A program made the position numbers and the translations under genes. Of a DNA stretch of 64,000 nt, positions 41,132-51,300 are shown one piece after another. A model generated the notes under the pieces. That model worked only from the letters and a program-made list of their open reading frames with translations. It did not search any database and was not told the origin of the DNA. The stretch lies in the NCBI GenBank assembly GCA_036499165.1, contig DASYEE010000128.1, positions 11,276 to 75,275 on the forward strand, in the 5' to 3' direction. The DNA comes from Galbitalea sp036499165. Its GTDB lineage: Bacteria; Actinomycetota; Actinomycetes; Actinomycetales; Microbacteriaceae. Each line of letters starts with the position of its first letter. The first letter of the stretch is position 1.

Positions 41132-43153
41132 TCAGCTGGTCGCGATGTCGAAGCCGCCGGGCGCGACCGCGACAGAACGGATGCCGGCGATGCTCCGCGC
41201 AGACAGCAGGCGGCCAGTCGCGTCGTAGCTCCGCACGGTACTGCGCACCCCAGCCGTGCCAACGTTCGCGGACGCCGATCGAGCAGCGGTCGAGTGCACC
41301 AGTGTCGTGGAAGCGCCACCGACACCCGTGAGCACCAGCCGCTCGACCTGCGGCCGGGAGATCACGGCATCGAGAAGGAGCGTCCCGTGAGTCGCCGTCA
41401 CCGTCACCGTGTTGCCGGTGATGGTCGAACACAGCGAGCGCGGAAGCAGCGCGCCGGGCACTGCGGTGACGCCCTGGGCGCCGACGCCGGAGCGCAGGTC
41501 GCCGAGGCTGACTCCGCCTGAGGTCCAGTGCGAAGTCGTCACGGATCCGGCCGGCTCGAAGACGACCGGCTCGACGGTGCGCGCACCGGCAGTCGCCGGC
41601 AGCGTGATCGTCGCGGTCTGCCCTTTCGTGAGCGCAAGGTACGCTCCGCCGCTGTATTGCGACTCGCCCGTCCAGGCAGACGCCGGCGTGACGGACGTTC
41701 CGGTTCCGGTGGCCGTCTCGGCCTCTGACACCGTCAGGCCGTCACGAGCGGAAACGTGGGCCGCCGACTGGGCCAGCCGGGCGACATCCGGATTCGCATC
41801 GAGCGCGAGCATCGAGAGGAGGCCGTGGATGGTCGACTCCGCGCCGCTGTTGCGGCTGACCGACCCATCGGACTGGATGCCGTCGGTCGTGACACCCGTC
41901 GCCGGGTCATAGACCGCGACCCCGGCCTTGTTCATGCCGAAGTACCAGGCAGCTTCGATGCCGGCCAGCTGGCGGATGCCCTGGCTGTGCGTCGCCGTAG
42001 CAACAGCAAGGAGCGACTGCAGCCGAGAGTCCGCACCGTAGGCGATCTGCGTCTGGTCGATCGGCGCCGGGTACCAGGCGTTGTCCGGTCCGCCGGCCGC
42101 AAGCAGCGTCGACGTGAAGCTCACCGCGTCACCGATCGCTGGCGTCAGTAGCGCGCGATCCCCGAGCACCGTGGATGCCCGCGCCAGCGCTTCCGGCATC
42201 TGCGACGACCAGGCGTGCCACATCGATTGCGACTGCGTCCACGGCAGGATCGCCCCGTACGGCCACTGCTGTGTCGAGCCGGAGCTCATCGCGGCGATCC
42301 CCTTCGACAGCTCGAGTGCTGCCCGGCGCGGAGCGCGGTCGCTCGGGGCTGCCGCCGTGTACGCGGTGAGGCCGAGAACGGCCTCGGCCGATTCATCTGC
42401 ACCGTCCCCGATCAGCCACGCAGGAACGCGCGTGCCATCGGCAACCTCGTACGTACCGTACTTCGGCAGCACCTCGCGGTCGAGAGCCGCAACACCGAGG
42501 TCGATGCGCTGCTTCAGGAAGCCGGCGAACTTCGGGTCGCTGTGCTTGAACGCGGCATAGCCCTCGCCGAAGGCCCAGAGGCTGCGCGCCAGCCAGTAGC
42601 TGGCGTCGGAGTCGGACGGGTTTGGTGAGTCTGCCGGCGTCGGAGTCGTGTTGAACGTGCCGTCCGGCTGCATCCACAGGACGGTGTTGCCGGCGTTCGG
42701 TCCGGAGGTCACCTGGAAGAACGCTGTCGATCGCAGCAACTCGTACGCCCGCTTTTCGCTCGACGCGCGGTGGTTCTGGGTCCAGTCGCGGATGTACACG
42801 ACAGCAGCACGAGCGATGTCGTCTGTATCGAACGAGCCCTGGCCATAGTGCCCCGTCGCGGCATCCAGATCACCGCCGCCGACGCGGGTGAACGAGCCGT
42901 CCGCATTCGCGTTGGCGTAGACCCACGGCATCGTGATCGTCGGCTCGCTCGCGAGGTCGTATGTGGTGTGGCCAGTTGCGGCCGCCGGGGTGACCGTGTC
43001 CATCAGGAAGTCGAGATGGGCCAGGTTGGTGAGCGGCGCGGACCCGGGATGACCGGATGCCGCGGCCGGTGCAGCCTTCGCGAGTCCGAGACCTCCGAAC
43101 ATGGCCGCGACGGCGACCGACGCGAGAATCGTGCGGGAATGTGTTTTACGCAT
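41132..43153 (-). CDS. Large secreted protein, (alpha/alpha)6 glycosidase-like
   Basis: 673 residues. A signal peptide (basic MRKTHSR, hydrophobic core, cleavage near AAPAAAS, residue 32) is followed by a helical region of about 400 residues whose spacing (YWLARSLWAFGEGYAAFK, GDGADESAEAVLGL, MPEALARASTVLG, AAWYFGMNKAG) resembles six-hairpin glycosidases, and a beta-rich C-terminal 200 residues like a carbohydrate-binding or lectin fold. No exact family can be named. ATG at 43153 has an AGGAG at good spacing. It is divergent from the alpha/beta hydrolase gene. Confidence 0.72.
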   Translation of the reverse strand: MRKTHSRTILASVAVAAMFGGLGLAKAAPAAASGHPGSAPLTNLAHLDFLMDTVTPAAATGHTTYDLASEPTITMPWVYANANADGSFTRVGGGDLDAATGHYGQGSFDTDDIARAAVVYIRDWTQNHRASSEKRAYELLRSTAFFQVTSGPNAGNTVLWMQPDGTFNTTPTPADSPNPSDSDASYWLARSLWAFGEGYAAFKHSDPKFAGFLKQRIDLGVAALDREVLPKYGTYEVADGTRVPAWLIGDGADESAEAVLGLTAYTAAAPSDRAPRRAALELSKGIAAMSSGSTQQWPYGAILPWTQSQSMWHAWSSQMPEALARASTVLGDRALLTPAIGDAVSFTSTLLAAGGPDNAWYPAPIDQTQIAYGADSRLQSLLAVATATHSQGIRQLAGIEAAWYFGMNKAGVAVYDPATGVTTDGIQSDGSVSRNSGAESTIHGLLSMLALDANPDVARLAQSAAHVSARDGLTVSEAETATGTGTSVTPASAWTGESQYSGGAYLALTKGQTATITLPATAGARTVEPVVFEPAGSVTTSHWTSGGVSLGDLRSGVGAQGVTAVPGALLPRSLCSTITGNTVTVTATHGTLLLDAVISRPQVERLVLTGVGGASTTLVHSTAARSASANVGTAGVRSTVRSYDATGRLLSARSIAGIRSVAVAPGGFDIATS

Positions 43154-43335
43154 CCTGTGCTCCTGTCGTTTCCAGCCGTGCAACGCCGATCCTGGAATCG
43201 ACCATTCCGTAGACGCCGAAACGATCGCCAACGATCTCCTGAAACCGGTCTCGCGCCTATCAACCCTGATCGGTTCAGCGGCCTCCCGCATCCCCTTGAC
43301 TTCTGGCCGACGAGCGAGTCGGGTAGCGTCGAAGC

Positions 43336-44151
43336 ATGCCCCAACTCGAAGTGAACGGCGCGTCCATCTACTACGAGACGGCGGGGGAGTCATCCAATCC
43401 GGCGCTGCTTCTCATCCACGCGGGCATCGCGACGCTACGGATGTGGGACCCGCAGGTGGAGGCGCTCGCTCGCGACCACTTCGTCATCCGTTTCGACACC
43501 CGCGGGTACGGTCGCACCGAGTCGCAGAACATCGAGTTCTCGAATCGCGCAGACGCCCTTGCTGTGCTGGATGAGGTCGGTGTACTGAAGGCGACGCTCA
43601 TTGGAGCGTCGCGTGGCGGTTCGATCGCAATCGACCTGGCCCTCGATGAGCCGGGCCGCGTGCGCGGACTGGTCGCGGTGGGATCGGGGCCGAGCGGATT
43701 TCCCGAAGTCGAACTGACGGCGCGCGAGGACGAGCTGTTCGACGGCCTCGACACGGCGTACGAGGCCGGAGACTGGACGCACCTGAACCGCCTCGAAGCC
43801 GAGCTCTGGGACTTCGGGCCGCTGCGGACGAAGGACGAGCTCGACCCCGCATTCGTCGCGCGCGCCTATGAATTGAACCTCGCCAATCTGCCCCGCGCCG
43901 AAGAGTCGCCGATGCCTCAGCCGCTCGACCCTCCCGCCTACGGCCGCGTCAGCGACATCGAAGTACCAACCCTCATCGCCGTCGGCGACCACGACATCAC
44001 CCCGGCGCTCACCCAATACGAGTACCTGGTCACGACGATTCCGAACGCCGACGCATGTCGCTTCGCCGACTCAGCGCACATCCCGAGCGTCGAGCAGGCC
44101 GACGAGTTCACGCGCATCCTGGTTGCGTGGCTGAAGGGGCACGGCCTTTAG
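43336..44151 (+). CDS. Alpha/beta-hydrolase fold esterase/peptidase-like protein
   Basis: 271 residues. LLIHAGIATLRMWDPQ near 26 is the oxyanion region, GASRGGS near 94-100 is the nucleophile elbow (Ser at about 96), VGDHDITP near 218 supplies the acid, and DSAHIPSVEQ near 244 the catalytic His. It is of the menaquinone-enzyme/haloperoxidase-like alpha/beta group; substrate unknown. ATG at 43336; the last 4 bp overlap the convergent alkylation-repair gene. Confidence 0.9.
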   Translation: MPQLEVNGASIYYETAGESSNPALLLIHAGIATLRMWDPQVEALARDHFVIRFDTRGYGRTESQNIEFSNRADALAVLDEVGVLKATLIGASRGGSIAIDLALDEPGRVRGLVAVGSGPSGFPEVELTAREDELFDGLDTAYEAGDWTHLNRLEAELWDFGPLRTKDELDPAFVARAYELNLANLPRAEESPMPQPLDPPAYGRVSDIEVPTLIAVGDHDITPALTQYEYLVTTIPNADACRFADSAHIPSVEQADEFTRILVAWLKGHGL

Positions 44152-44870
44152 CGGGATGCCGCTGGCCGAGTAGCCCGGCGGTAGCGGGTGCGGTCCGCGG
44201 GCGAGAGGTGTTCGGTCGCGTAGGAGAGCGTGGTGCGCGCCATGTCCGGTGCGTGGGCATCGAGATAGGCGACGAGCAGCTCACGGTCGACGCGCTTGCC
44301 GACCTCGCGCAGCATCCATCCGACGGCCTTCCGGATGAGGTCGTGCCGGTCTGGCAGCAGGATCGTCGCGATCTCGAGCGTGGTCGACGCATCGCCGCGC
44401 TTGATGAAGCCGAAGGTCGAGATGATTGCGACCCGACGCTCCCAGACCGACTCGGATGCCGCCAGCTCGACGAGCAGGTCGCGCGGCCGGTCGAACAGGT
44501 ACTCGCCCAGGATGAACTCGGCCGAGGCATCCACCAGGTCCCAGTTGTTCACCCGTCCGCGCCGCACTGCCGCGAGGTAGAAGTCGGCGATCTCCGCGGG
44601 ACGAGTTCGATACTGAGCCACGAGAATGACGAGCGCCACGAACCGGTGGTCGTGGATCGGGCTCTGGAGCAGGATGTCGACCTCGCCGAGCGGGAGGTCG
44701 CGAAACGGCTTCGCGATCCTGCGGGACGCTGGCACCGACAACCCCAGAAACTGGTCTCCTTCGCCGTACTCACCCGGGCCGGTCTTGAAGAATCGCGCCA
44801 GACCGGCCGCCTTCTCCGGGTCGGCTTCTGCGGCGAGCGCCGCGATCACATCCTGCGCAGTGGCGGTCAT
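44148..44870 (-). CDS. DNA alkylation repair protein (AlkD-like HEAT-repeat glycosylase)
   Basis: 240 residues. AlkD excises N3/N7-alkylated purines. Characteristic blocks are YGEGDQFLGLSVPASRR near 35, NNWDLVDASAEFI near 106, ESVWERRVAIISTFGFIKRG near 136, and HDLIRKAVGWMLREVGKR near 175, which build the HEAT-like repeats. The catalytic Asp is probably in NWDLVD and the aromatic DNA contacts in WERR. ATG at 44870. Confidence 0.93.
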   Translation of the reverse strand: MTATAQDVIAALAAEADPEKAAGLARFFKTGPGEYGEGDQFLGLSVPASRRIAKPFRDLPLGEVDILLQSPIHDHRFVALVILVAQYRTRPAEIADFYLAAVRRGRVNNWDLVDASAEFILGEYLFDRPRDLLVELAASESVWERRVAIISTFGFIKRGDASTTLEIATILLPDRHDLIRKAVGWMLREVGKRVDRELLVAYLDAHAPDMARTTLSYATEHLSPADRTRYRRATRPAASR

Positions 44871-45025
44871 TGCAGGATTCTAGACTCCGGCACAGATCGT
44901 GCGCGTGGATCCGCCACTGGCGCAGCTTTCACGCGCCAATCGCAACCAAACGCTTCGATGCGCCGAATACCCTTGAACAGGCGCACAAATGCGTATTCAC
45001 ACACCAGCACGATCGGAGGTTAGCC

Positions 45026-46393
45026 ATGTCAACGACCACGTCTCATAACGCAGTCATCGGAGAACCCGAGGTTGTCGAGGACACCTCCACCTGGCTGAAC
45101 CTCAAGGCCGCGGTCACCGAATTCCGCACGTTGCAACTTCAGGATGGCAGCGTCCCGAACGAGTCCGATCACGCCCGCGCTCGCGAACTCGTCGAGGTCA
45201 TCCGCGACGAGATCCTGAACTTCCGGGAACTCCTGCCGCACGACGCCGTGTACCTCGAGGCGTCGGCTGTCGACTTCGCCCGCTGGGCTGCTGAGGGGTT
45301 CGGCGTGCCCGACTTCCTCGACTCGCTGACCGCGTTCCAGCCGCAGAAGCAGCGCGAGGACGGCCTCCGCCACCTCGTGATCTTCCCCATGTACACGCAG
45401 AACGGGTCGAGCGATCGTCTCGTCGAGGCCGTGCTCATTGAGGTGCGCTGGCCAGACTTCGTGGCGGAGCTCGAGGCAGGCGAATACTCGAACAAGCTGT
45501 TCGTGCCGATCCGCTTCCTCGACTTCACCGACGGCTACGACACGAACTCAGCGGTGTTGTTCCCCGAGACGGTCGCCATGCGCGAGATCCCGACGTTCAC
45601 CTGGGGCGCGATCTTCGCTGACCGCGAGGCCGCACGGTTCCGTCGAGTCGTGCGCGCGGCATCCGAGATCACGAAGCTGGAGCTGCCTGCCGAGGCGGCC
45701 CGCCTTCTCGACGACCAGAACCTGGTCGAGGAGACATTCGTGATGTGGGATCTCATCCACGACCGCACCCACATGCGCGGCGACCTGCCGTTCGATCCGT
45801 TCATGATCAAGCAGCGGATGCCGTACTTCCTGTACTCGCTCGAGGAACTGCGCTGCGACCTGACGGCATACCGCGAGGCGACCCGCTTGTTGCGCGACGA
45901 TGAGACCGACCCGGTCATCCGTGAGCACGCAGAACTTGTGCAGTACGCCGTTATCTTCGACCGGATCTTCCGGTTCGCGATCACCGGTTCGCGCGTGCGC
46001 AACTATGACGGTCTGGGCGGCCAGCTGCTCTTCGCGTGGCTGCACCAGCACCACGTGCTGCACTGGACGGACACCCAGCTGACGATCGACTGGGACGAGG
46101 TGCCGGATGTCGTCATCGCGCTCTCCGACGCGATCAACGACCTCTACTGGGCGAGCATCGACCGGCCGAAGATGGCGCACTGGCTGGCTGCGTACGACCT
46201 CGTCTCTGCGACGCTGACGCCGAACCCGGCATCCCGCTGGGCGGTGCGCGACCTGCCGCTGGAGGGCCCGCCGAAGCTGCTGACCGACGCGGTGATGGAT
46301 GACGAGTTCCCGCTCTCGATGTTCTACGAGGCACTCGCGAAGAAGATGGCCGGCGTCATCGAATCAACCTCGGGCATCACCGCGCGGGACTGA
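45026..46393 (+). CDS. DUF6421-like family protein with HxxxH motif, unknown function
   Basis: 455 residues, cytoplasmic, no signal. A middle block MWDLIHDRTHMRGDLPFDPFM (about 239-258) contains HxxxH followed by EELRCDL about 22 residues later, a pattern that could bind a metal as in HExxH-like hydrolases, though the catalytic Glu is not in place. The rest (VLHWTDTQLTIDWDEV, HIxD-like segments) is conserved as I remember it for DUF6421 in Streptomyces and Microbacteriaceae. ATG at 45026 follows GGAGG at ideal spacing; the upstream frame is ignored. It leads an operon with an SDR and a threonine-aldolase-like enzyme. Confidence 0.8.
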   Translation: MSTTTSHNAVIGEPEVVEDTSTWLNLKAAVTEFRTLQLQDGSVPNESDHARARELVEVIRDEILNFRELLPHDAVYLEASAVDFARWAAEGFGVPDFLDSLTAFQPQKQREDGLRHLVIFPMYTQNGSSDRLVEAVLIEVRWPDFVAELEAGEYSNKLFVPIRFLDFTDGYDTNSAVLFPETVAMREIPTFTWGAIFADREAARFRRVVRAASEITKLELPAEAARLLDDQNLVEETFVMWDLIHDRTHMRGDLPFDPFMIKQRMPYFLYSLEELRCDLTAYREATRLLRDDETDPVIREHAELVQYAVIFDRIFRFAITGSRVRNYDGLGGQLLFAWLHQHHVLHWTDTQLTIDWDEVPDVVIALSDAINDLYWASIDRPKMAHWLAAYDLVSATLTPNPASRWAVRDLPLEGPPKLLTDAVMDDEFPLSMFYEALAKKMAGVIESTSGITARD

Positions 46394-46430
46394 TCTTTAC
46401 TGCCGGGGCCGAAAACGGGACGATGAAGGC

Positions 46431-47060
46431 ATGACCCAGGATTCAAGAACCATCGTCGTCACCGGAGCAACGGGGGACGCAGGTCGAGCGGTGACCACGG
46501 TGCTGTCAGAAGCAGGGCACACCGTGGTCGCCGTCGGCTCGAACGCCGAGCGGCTGGCCGAGGTGACCGCGAATGCCCACTTCGTCTGCGACCTCACGGA
46601 TGCCGCTGCAACGGCCGATCTCGGAACCCGTGTGCACGATGAGGTCGCGCCGGTCGACGGCGTCGTGCATCTCGTCGGTGGCTGGCGCGGCGGCAACGAC
46701 GCAGAAAGCTGGGACTGGCTGGAGCCGAGGCTGCTGACCAGCCTGAGGCTCGTCACGCTGGCGTTCCGCGACGACCTCACGGCGTCATCCGCCGGGCGTC
46801 TCGTGATCGTCGGTTCGACGAGCGCCTCGAAGCCGACGTGGTCTGGAGCCAACTACGCCGTGCTGAAGGCCTCGGAAGAAGCCTGGATGCAGGCGGTCGC
46901 GTCGGGCTGGCGCAAGGCGGGAACCGCGGCGGCGATCACCCTCGCCGTGCGGTCGGTCGGAGATGACGGCACCAGCGTCGATCGGCTGGCCAGCGCCATC
47001 CTGCCGCTCTGGGCCGGGGATGCCGCGGCGCTGAACGGCACTCGGGTCGACCTCAGCTGA
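46431..47060 (+). CDS. SDR-family oxidoreductase
   Basis: 209 residues, a short SDR. The cofactor motif is VTGATGDAGRAV (about 9-20), VVHLVGGW near 79 replaces the usual NNAG, and NYAVLK near 139 is the catalytic YxxxK. The loss of NNAG and the short length mark a divergent subgroup. ATG at 46431, 37 bp after the DUF6421-like gene. It is probably in one operon with that gene and with the aldolase-like gene. Confidence 0.87.
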   Translation: MTQDSRTIVVTGATGDAGRAVTTVLSEAGHTVVAVGSNAERLAEVTANAHFVCDLTDAAATADLGTRVHDEVAPVDGVVHLVGGWRGGNDAESWDWLEPRLLTSLRLVTLAFRDDLTASSAGRLVIVGSTSASKPTWSGANYAVLKASEEAWMQAVASGWRKAGTAAAITLAVRSVGDDGTSVDRLASAILPLWAGDAAALNGTRVDLS

Positions 47061-47067
47061 TCGGGCT

Positions 47068-47113
47068 GGTTGAGCCTGTCAAACCCTGCTGCTCGTTGAG
47101 CCTGTCGAAACCC
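47068..47113. repeat. R2 repeat pair in an operon spacer
   Basis: GGTTGAGCCTGTCAAACCC (47068-47086, one base short) and GTTGAGCCTGTCGAAACCC (47095-47113) lie in the 67-bp gap between the SDR and threonine-aldolase genes. The same pairing occurs at 24903-24947. Confidence 0.82.
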
Positions 47114-47127
47114 TGGAGAATTGTCGC

Positions 47128-48192
47128 ATGAGACTTCACGATGCCAACTACCGCGGATTTGCAAGCGACAATTACGCCGGAGCCCATCCGGAGGTCCTTG
47201 CGGCGATCGCCGAAGCCAACGACGGCCACCAGATCTCCTACGGCGAAGACGCATACACGGCAGAGCTCACGCGGGTTATGCGTGGCCACTTCGGCGAGCA
47301 GGCCGAGGTGTTCCCGGTGTTCAACGGCACCGGGTCGAACGTCACGGCGCTGACCAGCGTTATGCCAAGGTGGGGTGCCGTGATCTCGACGAGCACCGCC
47401 CACATCCACACGGATGAGGGCGGCGCGCCGGAGCGCGTTAGCGGCCTGAAGCTCCTCACGGTCGACAGCCCGGACGGGAAGCTCACGACCGATCTCATCG
47501 AGACCCAGGCCTGGGGATGGGGCGACGAGCACCACGTGCAGCCCGCAGCCGTCAGCATCACTCAGACCACCGAGCTCGGCACGCTGTACACGGTGAACGA
47601 GATCCGCGCGATCGCCGACTATGTCCACGCCCGCGGCATGGTGCTGCACATGGATGGCGCCAGGATCTCGAATGCGGCTGCCGCGCTCGGAGTCCCGCTT
47701 CGGGACTTCACGACGGACGCCGGGGTCGACATCCTCGGCTTCGGAGGCACCAAGAACGGGCTCCTCTTCGGCGAGGCGATCATCGTGCTCGACCCGACCA
47801 AGAGCGACGGTCTCATCTACCTGCGCAAGCTCAACATGCAGCTCGACTCGAAGATGCGGTTCCTGAGCGCACAGCTGCTCGCGCTGCTCGAGGACGACCT
47901 CTACCTGCGCTCCGCCGCGCATGCGAACGGGATGGCGCAGCGCCTGCGCGGGGCCCTCGAGGACGCACTCGCTGCCGGTCGCATCCATGGTCTTTCGTTC
48001 ACGCAGGCGACCGAGGCGAACGCCGTCTTCGCCGCGCTCGACAACGCGGTCGCCGACCGGATCCGCGAGCGCGTGCGCTTCTACGACTGGGATCGCGCCG
48101 GTGGCGAGGTGCGCTGGATGTGCTCGTACGACACAACCGAAGACGACGTCGATCGTTTCGTCGACGTCATCACCGAGGAGCTGAACCGCTAG
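47128..48192 (+). CDS. Low-specificity L-threonine aldolase-like PLP enzyme
   Basis: 354 residues, fold-type I PLP enzyme. FASDNYAGAHPEVLAAI is the N-terminal threonine-aldolase signature, VFNGTGSNVTAL near 65-76 holds the cofactor phosphate, MDGARISNAAAALG near 173-186 carries the PLP-stacking and Asp positions, and FGGTKNGLLFGEA near 208-220 contains the Schiff-base Lys. It should cleave beta-hydroxy amino acids such as L-threonine to glycine and an aldehyde, or act on a related substrate. ATG at 47128. It is the last gene of the DUF6421 operon. Confidence 0.92.
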   Translation: MRLHDANYRGFASDNYAGAHPEVLAAIAEANDGHQISYGEDAYTAELTRVMRGHFGEQAEVFPVFNGTGSNVTALTSVMPRWGAVISTSTAHIHTDEGGAPERVSGLKLLTVDSPDGKLTTDLIETQAWGWGDEHHVQPAAVSITQTTELGTLYTVNEIRAIADYVHARGMVLHMDGARISNAAAALGVPLRDFTTDAGVDILGFGGTKNGLLFGEAIIVLDPTKSDGLIYLRKLNMQLDSKMRFLSAQLLALLEDDLYLRSAAHANGMAQRLRGALEDALAAGRIHGLSFTQATEANAVFAALDNAVADRIRERVRFYDWDRAGGEVRWMCSYDTTEDDVDRFVDVITEELNR

Positions 48193-48229
48193 TTCGGCAG
48201 CGCCATCCCTCCCGGCCGCGCCATCCCTA

Positions 48230-48309
48230 CCTAAAGTCGGAACTTCGGGCGGCGTGCGGCGTGTCGACTAGCTGACACGCCGCACTCGACCGGGAGTTCC
48301 GACTTTAGG
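48230..48309. terminator. Nested hairpin between convergent genes (palindrome R5)
   Basis: Outer arms CCTAAAGTCGGAACT (48230) and AGTTCCGACTTTAGG (ending 48309) are perfect over 15 bp. An inner perfect stem GTGCGGCGTGTC / GACACGCCGCAC (48254-48285, loop GACTAGCT) is nested inside. It probably ends both transcripts. The right arm runs 5 bp into the stop region of the surface-protein gene. Confidence 0.82.
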
Positions 48310-51300
48310 AAACGCGGCGACGACGACGGATGGATGCCAGCAAGGCGATCGCGAGACCGGCTACCAGCAGCGCGAGCGCAAGCTGGAGATCGTTCAGGCC
48401 GCTGTCGATGCCCGTGAAAGCAAGAACCTCGGCCGCCGTGGTGGGCGCTGACACGATCGTCGCTGCCTCGAGGATGCGCGGATCCCCGGTGCCATCCGTA
48501 CCAGCCGCGACCAGTGTGTGGTGCCCCGTGAACTTCGGGATTGTGACGGTCGCCGTGAAGGAACCCGTCGCGTCCGTCGTCACGGAGGTGAGGAACGTCG
48601 GGCTCGAGTAGATGCCGATCGTGATGGGCGAACCGGCCGCATAACCGCTGCCCGTTACCGTGACCTTCTGGCCCTGGCTGGTGTTCGTCGGAACGCCGCC
48701 CAGCGCGCCATCCGCCGCGGGAAGCAGCGGTGCCAGCGCGACCGGAGCCGCCGTGGTCACCGTGATCGTGCCAGCGCGGGTCGATTCCGGCGGCGTGCCG
48801 TTGCTTGCCGTCCAGGTGAGCGCGTACGTACCATCCGTGCCCGGTGCCGGGGTGCCAGCGAGCGTGCCGGTTCCATCACCGTTGTCTGTGAAGGTCAGGC
48901 CGGTCGGGAGAGCGCCGGACTCGGTCAGCACCGTGGCGTCGGGAAGCCCCGGCGCCGTCGAGATCGTTGCAGATCCCGCGACTCCGACGGTGAAGGCCGA
49001 GTCGCCCGAGCCCGTGAAAGTCGGCGGTGTCGCGACGTAGAGCGTGAACGACTGCGTCGGCGAAGATGCAAGGCCGTTGTCGACCGTGAACGTGAGCGGG
49101 TAGGTGCCAACGTCGGTTGAGGTTCCCGCGAGGGTCGCGGTGCCGTCCCCGTTGTCGACCCAGCTGACTCCTGTTGGCAGCGCGCCGGACTCGCTGAGCG
49201 TCGCCGCGGTCGGGTAGCCGGCCGTCGTCGATACCGTGAAGGTGGATGCCGCTCCAGAGATGAACGTGTCGGTTGCCGCGCTCGTGAATGCCGGCGCCTC
49301 GTTCACAACCAGGTCGAAGCCCTGGGTGACCGGTGTGCTCGAACTGCCGACCGACGTCGCCGTGAGGACCAACGGGTAGTCGCCCCCCTGTCCGAGCGCC
49401 GGAGTACCCGAGATTGTCGCGGTGCCGTCCGCATTGTCGACGAAGGAGACCCCACCCGGCAGCGCGCCGGACTCACTGAGGACCGTGACCGCCGGGAAGC
49501 CAGCCGTCGTCGTCACGGCGAACGATCCCGCGATGCCGACCGCGTCGGTCACCGTCGCGGCACTCGTGAACGTCGGAGCCTGATCGACGGCGAGGGCGAA
49601 GTGCTGCACTGCCGCGGGGTCGGTGCCGTTGGTAGCGGTGAGCGTGACTGCGTAGTCGTCACCGGCACCAGCCGCCGGGACTCCGGCGAATGTCGCCGTG
49701 CCATCCCCGTTGTCAACGAACGAGACGCCACTCGGCAGCGCACCAGATTCGCTGATCGAAGGGTTACCGGGGAAGGCGTGAGCGGTCGTGACGGTGAAGC
49801 TGTCCGTTGCCCCGACCAGGAAGGTCGCAGAGGCGTCGCTCGTGAAGGCGGGTGCCTCGTTCACCGTCAGGGTGAATGACTGCACAACAGCGGGCGTCGA
49901 CCCACCCGCGACCTGTGCCAGGACCGAGAAGGAGTAGACGCCGCCCGCGCCGGCCGCCGGGGTACCCGAGAGCGTTGCCGTGCCGTCATTGTTGTCGGCG
50001 AAGACGACGCCGTCCGGCAGCGAGCCGGACTCCGAGAGGTCGGTGGACGTCGGGAAGCCCGGCGTGGATGTGACGGTGAAGGATCCGGCATCGCCGACCG
50101 TGAACGTCGTGGCGGCACCGCTCGTGATTACGGGCTGCGTGTTCACCGTGATACCGAGGCTCTGGTGCGCGTCCGGGTCGAAGCCATTCGACGCGGTCAG
50201 CGCGAGGGAGGACGTACCGGCCGCGCTGGTCGGGGCCGTGCCGCTGAGGGTTGCCGTGCCATCCCCGTTGTCGGTGAAAGCGAGCCAGGCCGGCAGGGTG
50301 CCGGTGCTGATACCCGCAGCAGGGCTCCCCGTCGTCGTGATCGTGAACGTCTTCGGCGTTCCGGTGACGAATGTCACCGAGTTAGCCGAGGTGATCACGG
50401 GTGCTGTGCCGACGCGAAGCACAGCCGCTGTGGTCGTCGCGGTGCTGATCTTGTTGGTGAAGACGGCGCGGTACTGGTTGCCATTCTGCCCAGCGACGGT
50501 CATGAACGAGAGCGTCGTGGATGTCGCGCCCACGATGTTCGCGAAGGTGCCGCCGCCATTGGTCGACTGCTGCCACTGCACTGTCGGCACGGGGAATCCA
50601 CCAGCGGATGCCGTGAAGGTCGCCGTCGAACCGGGCGTGACGGTGACGTCGGCCGGGTCCGAGACGATCACGGGAGCGAGGTTGATCGTGACTGACAGCG
50701 ACTGTGTCGCATCCGGAGTCGCACCGTTGGTCGCCGTGAGCGGAACCGAGACGGTCGTCCCAGCGCTACCGAACGGCGGCGTGCCGGACACGGTTGCCGT
50801 GCCGTCGCCGTTGTCGTGGACCGTGACCCAGGACGGCACGCCCGCACCTGTGATCGACGGAATCGGCAGGCCGGTGGTCGTCACGGTGAAGCTGCCTGCC
50901 GTGCCTTGCATGAATTCCGTGGTTGCCGCGCTCGTGATCGTCGGCGCCTGCTGCACGGTCAGGGCTGCGGGCGAGGAGGTCGCTGTGCCGCTTCCGTTCG
51001 TGAAGACCGCGCGGTACGCGGTGCTCGCGTCGCCAGCGGCCGCCGTGAACGTGTATGTGGTGGAGGTGGCTCCGGCGATGTTCGCGAAGCTGCCGCCGAT
51101 GGTGCCGCGCTGCCACTGAACGGTCGGCAGCGTGTAGCCGCGTGCGGTCGAGGTGAACGAGACGCTGTCACCTGGGTGAACCGTCGCATCCGACGGGTCC
51201 AGCGTGACGACTGGCTTCTCGGTGACGACCAGGGTGTGTGCCTGCGTGCCGTCTGTTCCGATGCCGTTGTGGGTCGTTAGCGCGAGCGCGTATGAGCCGC

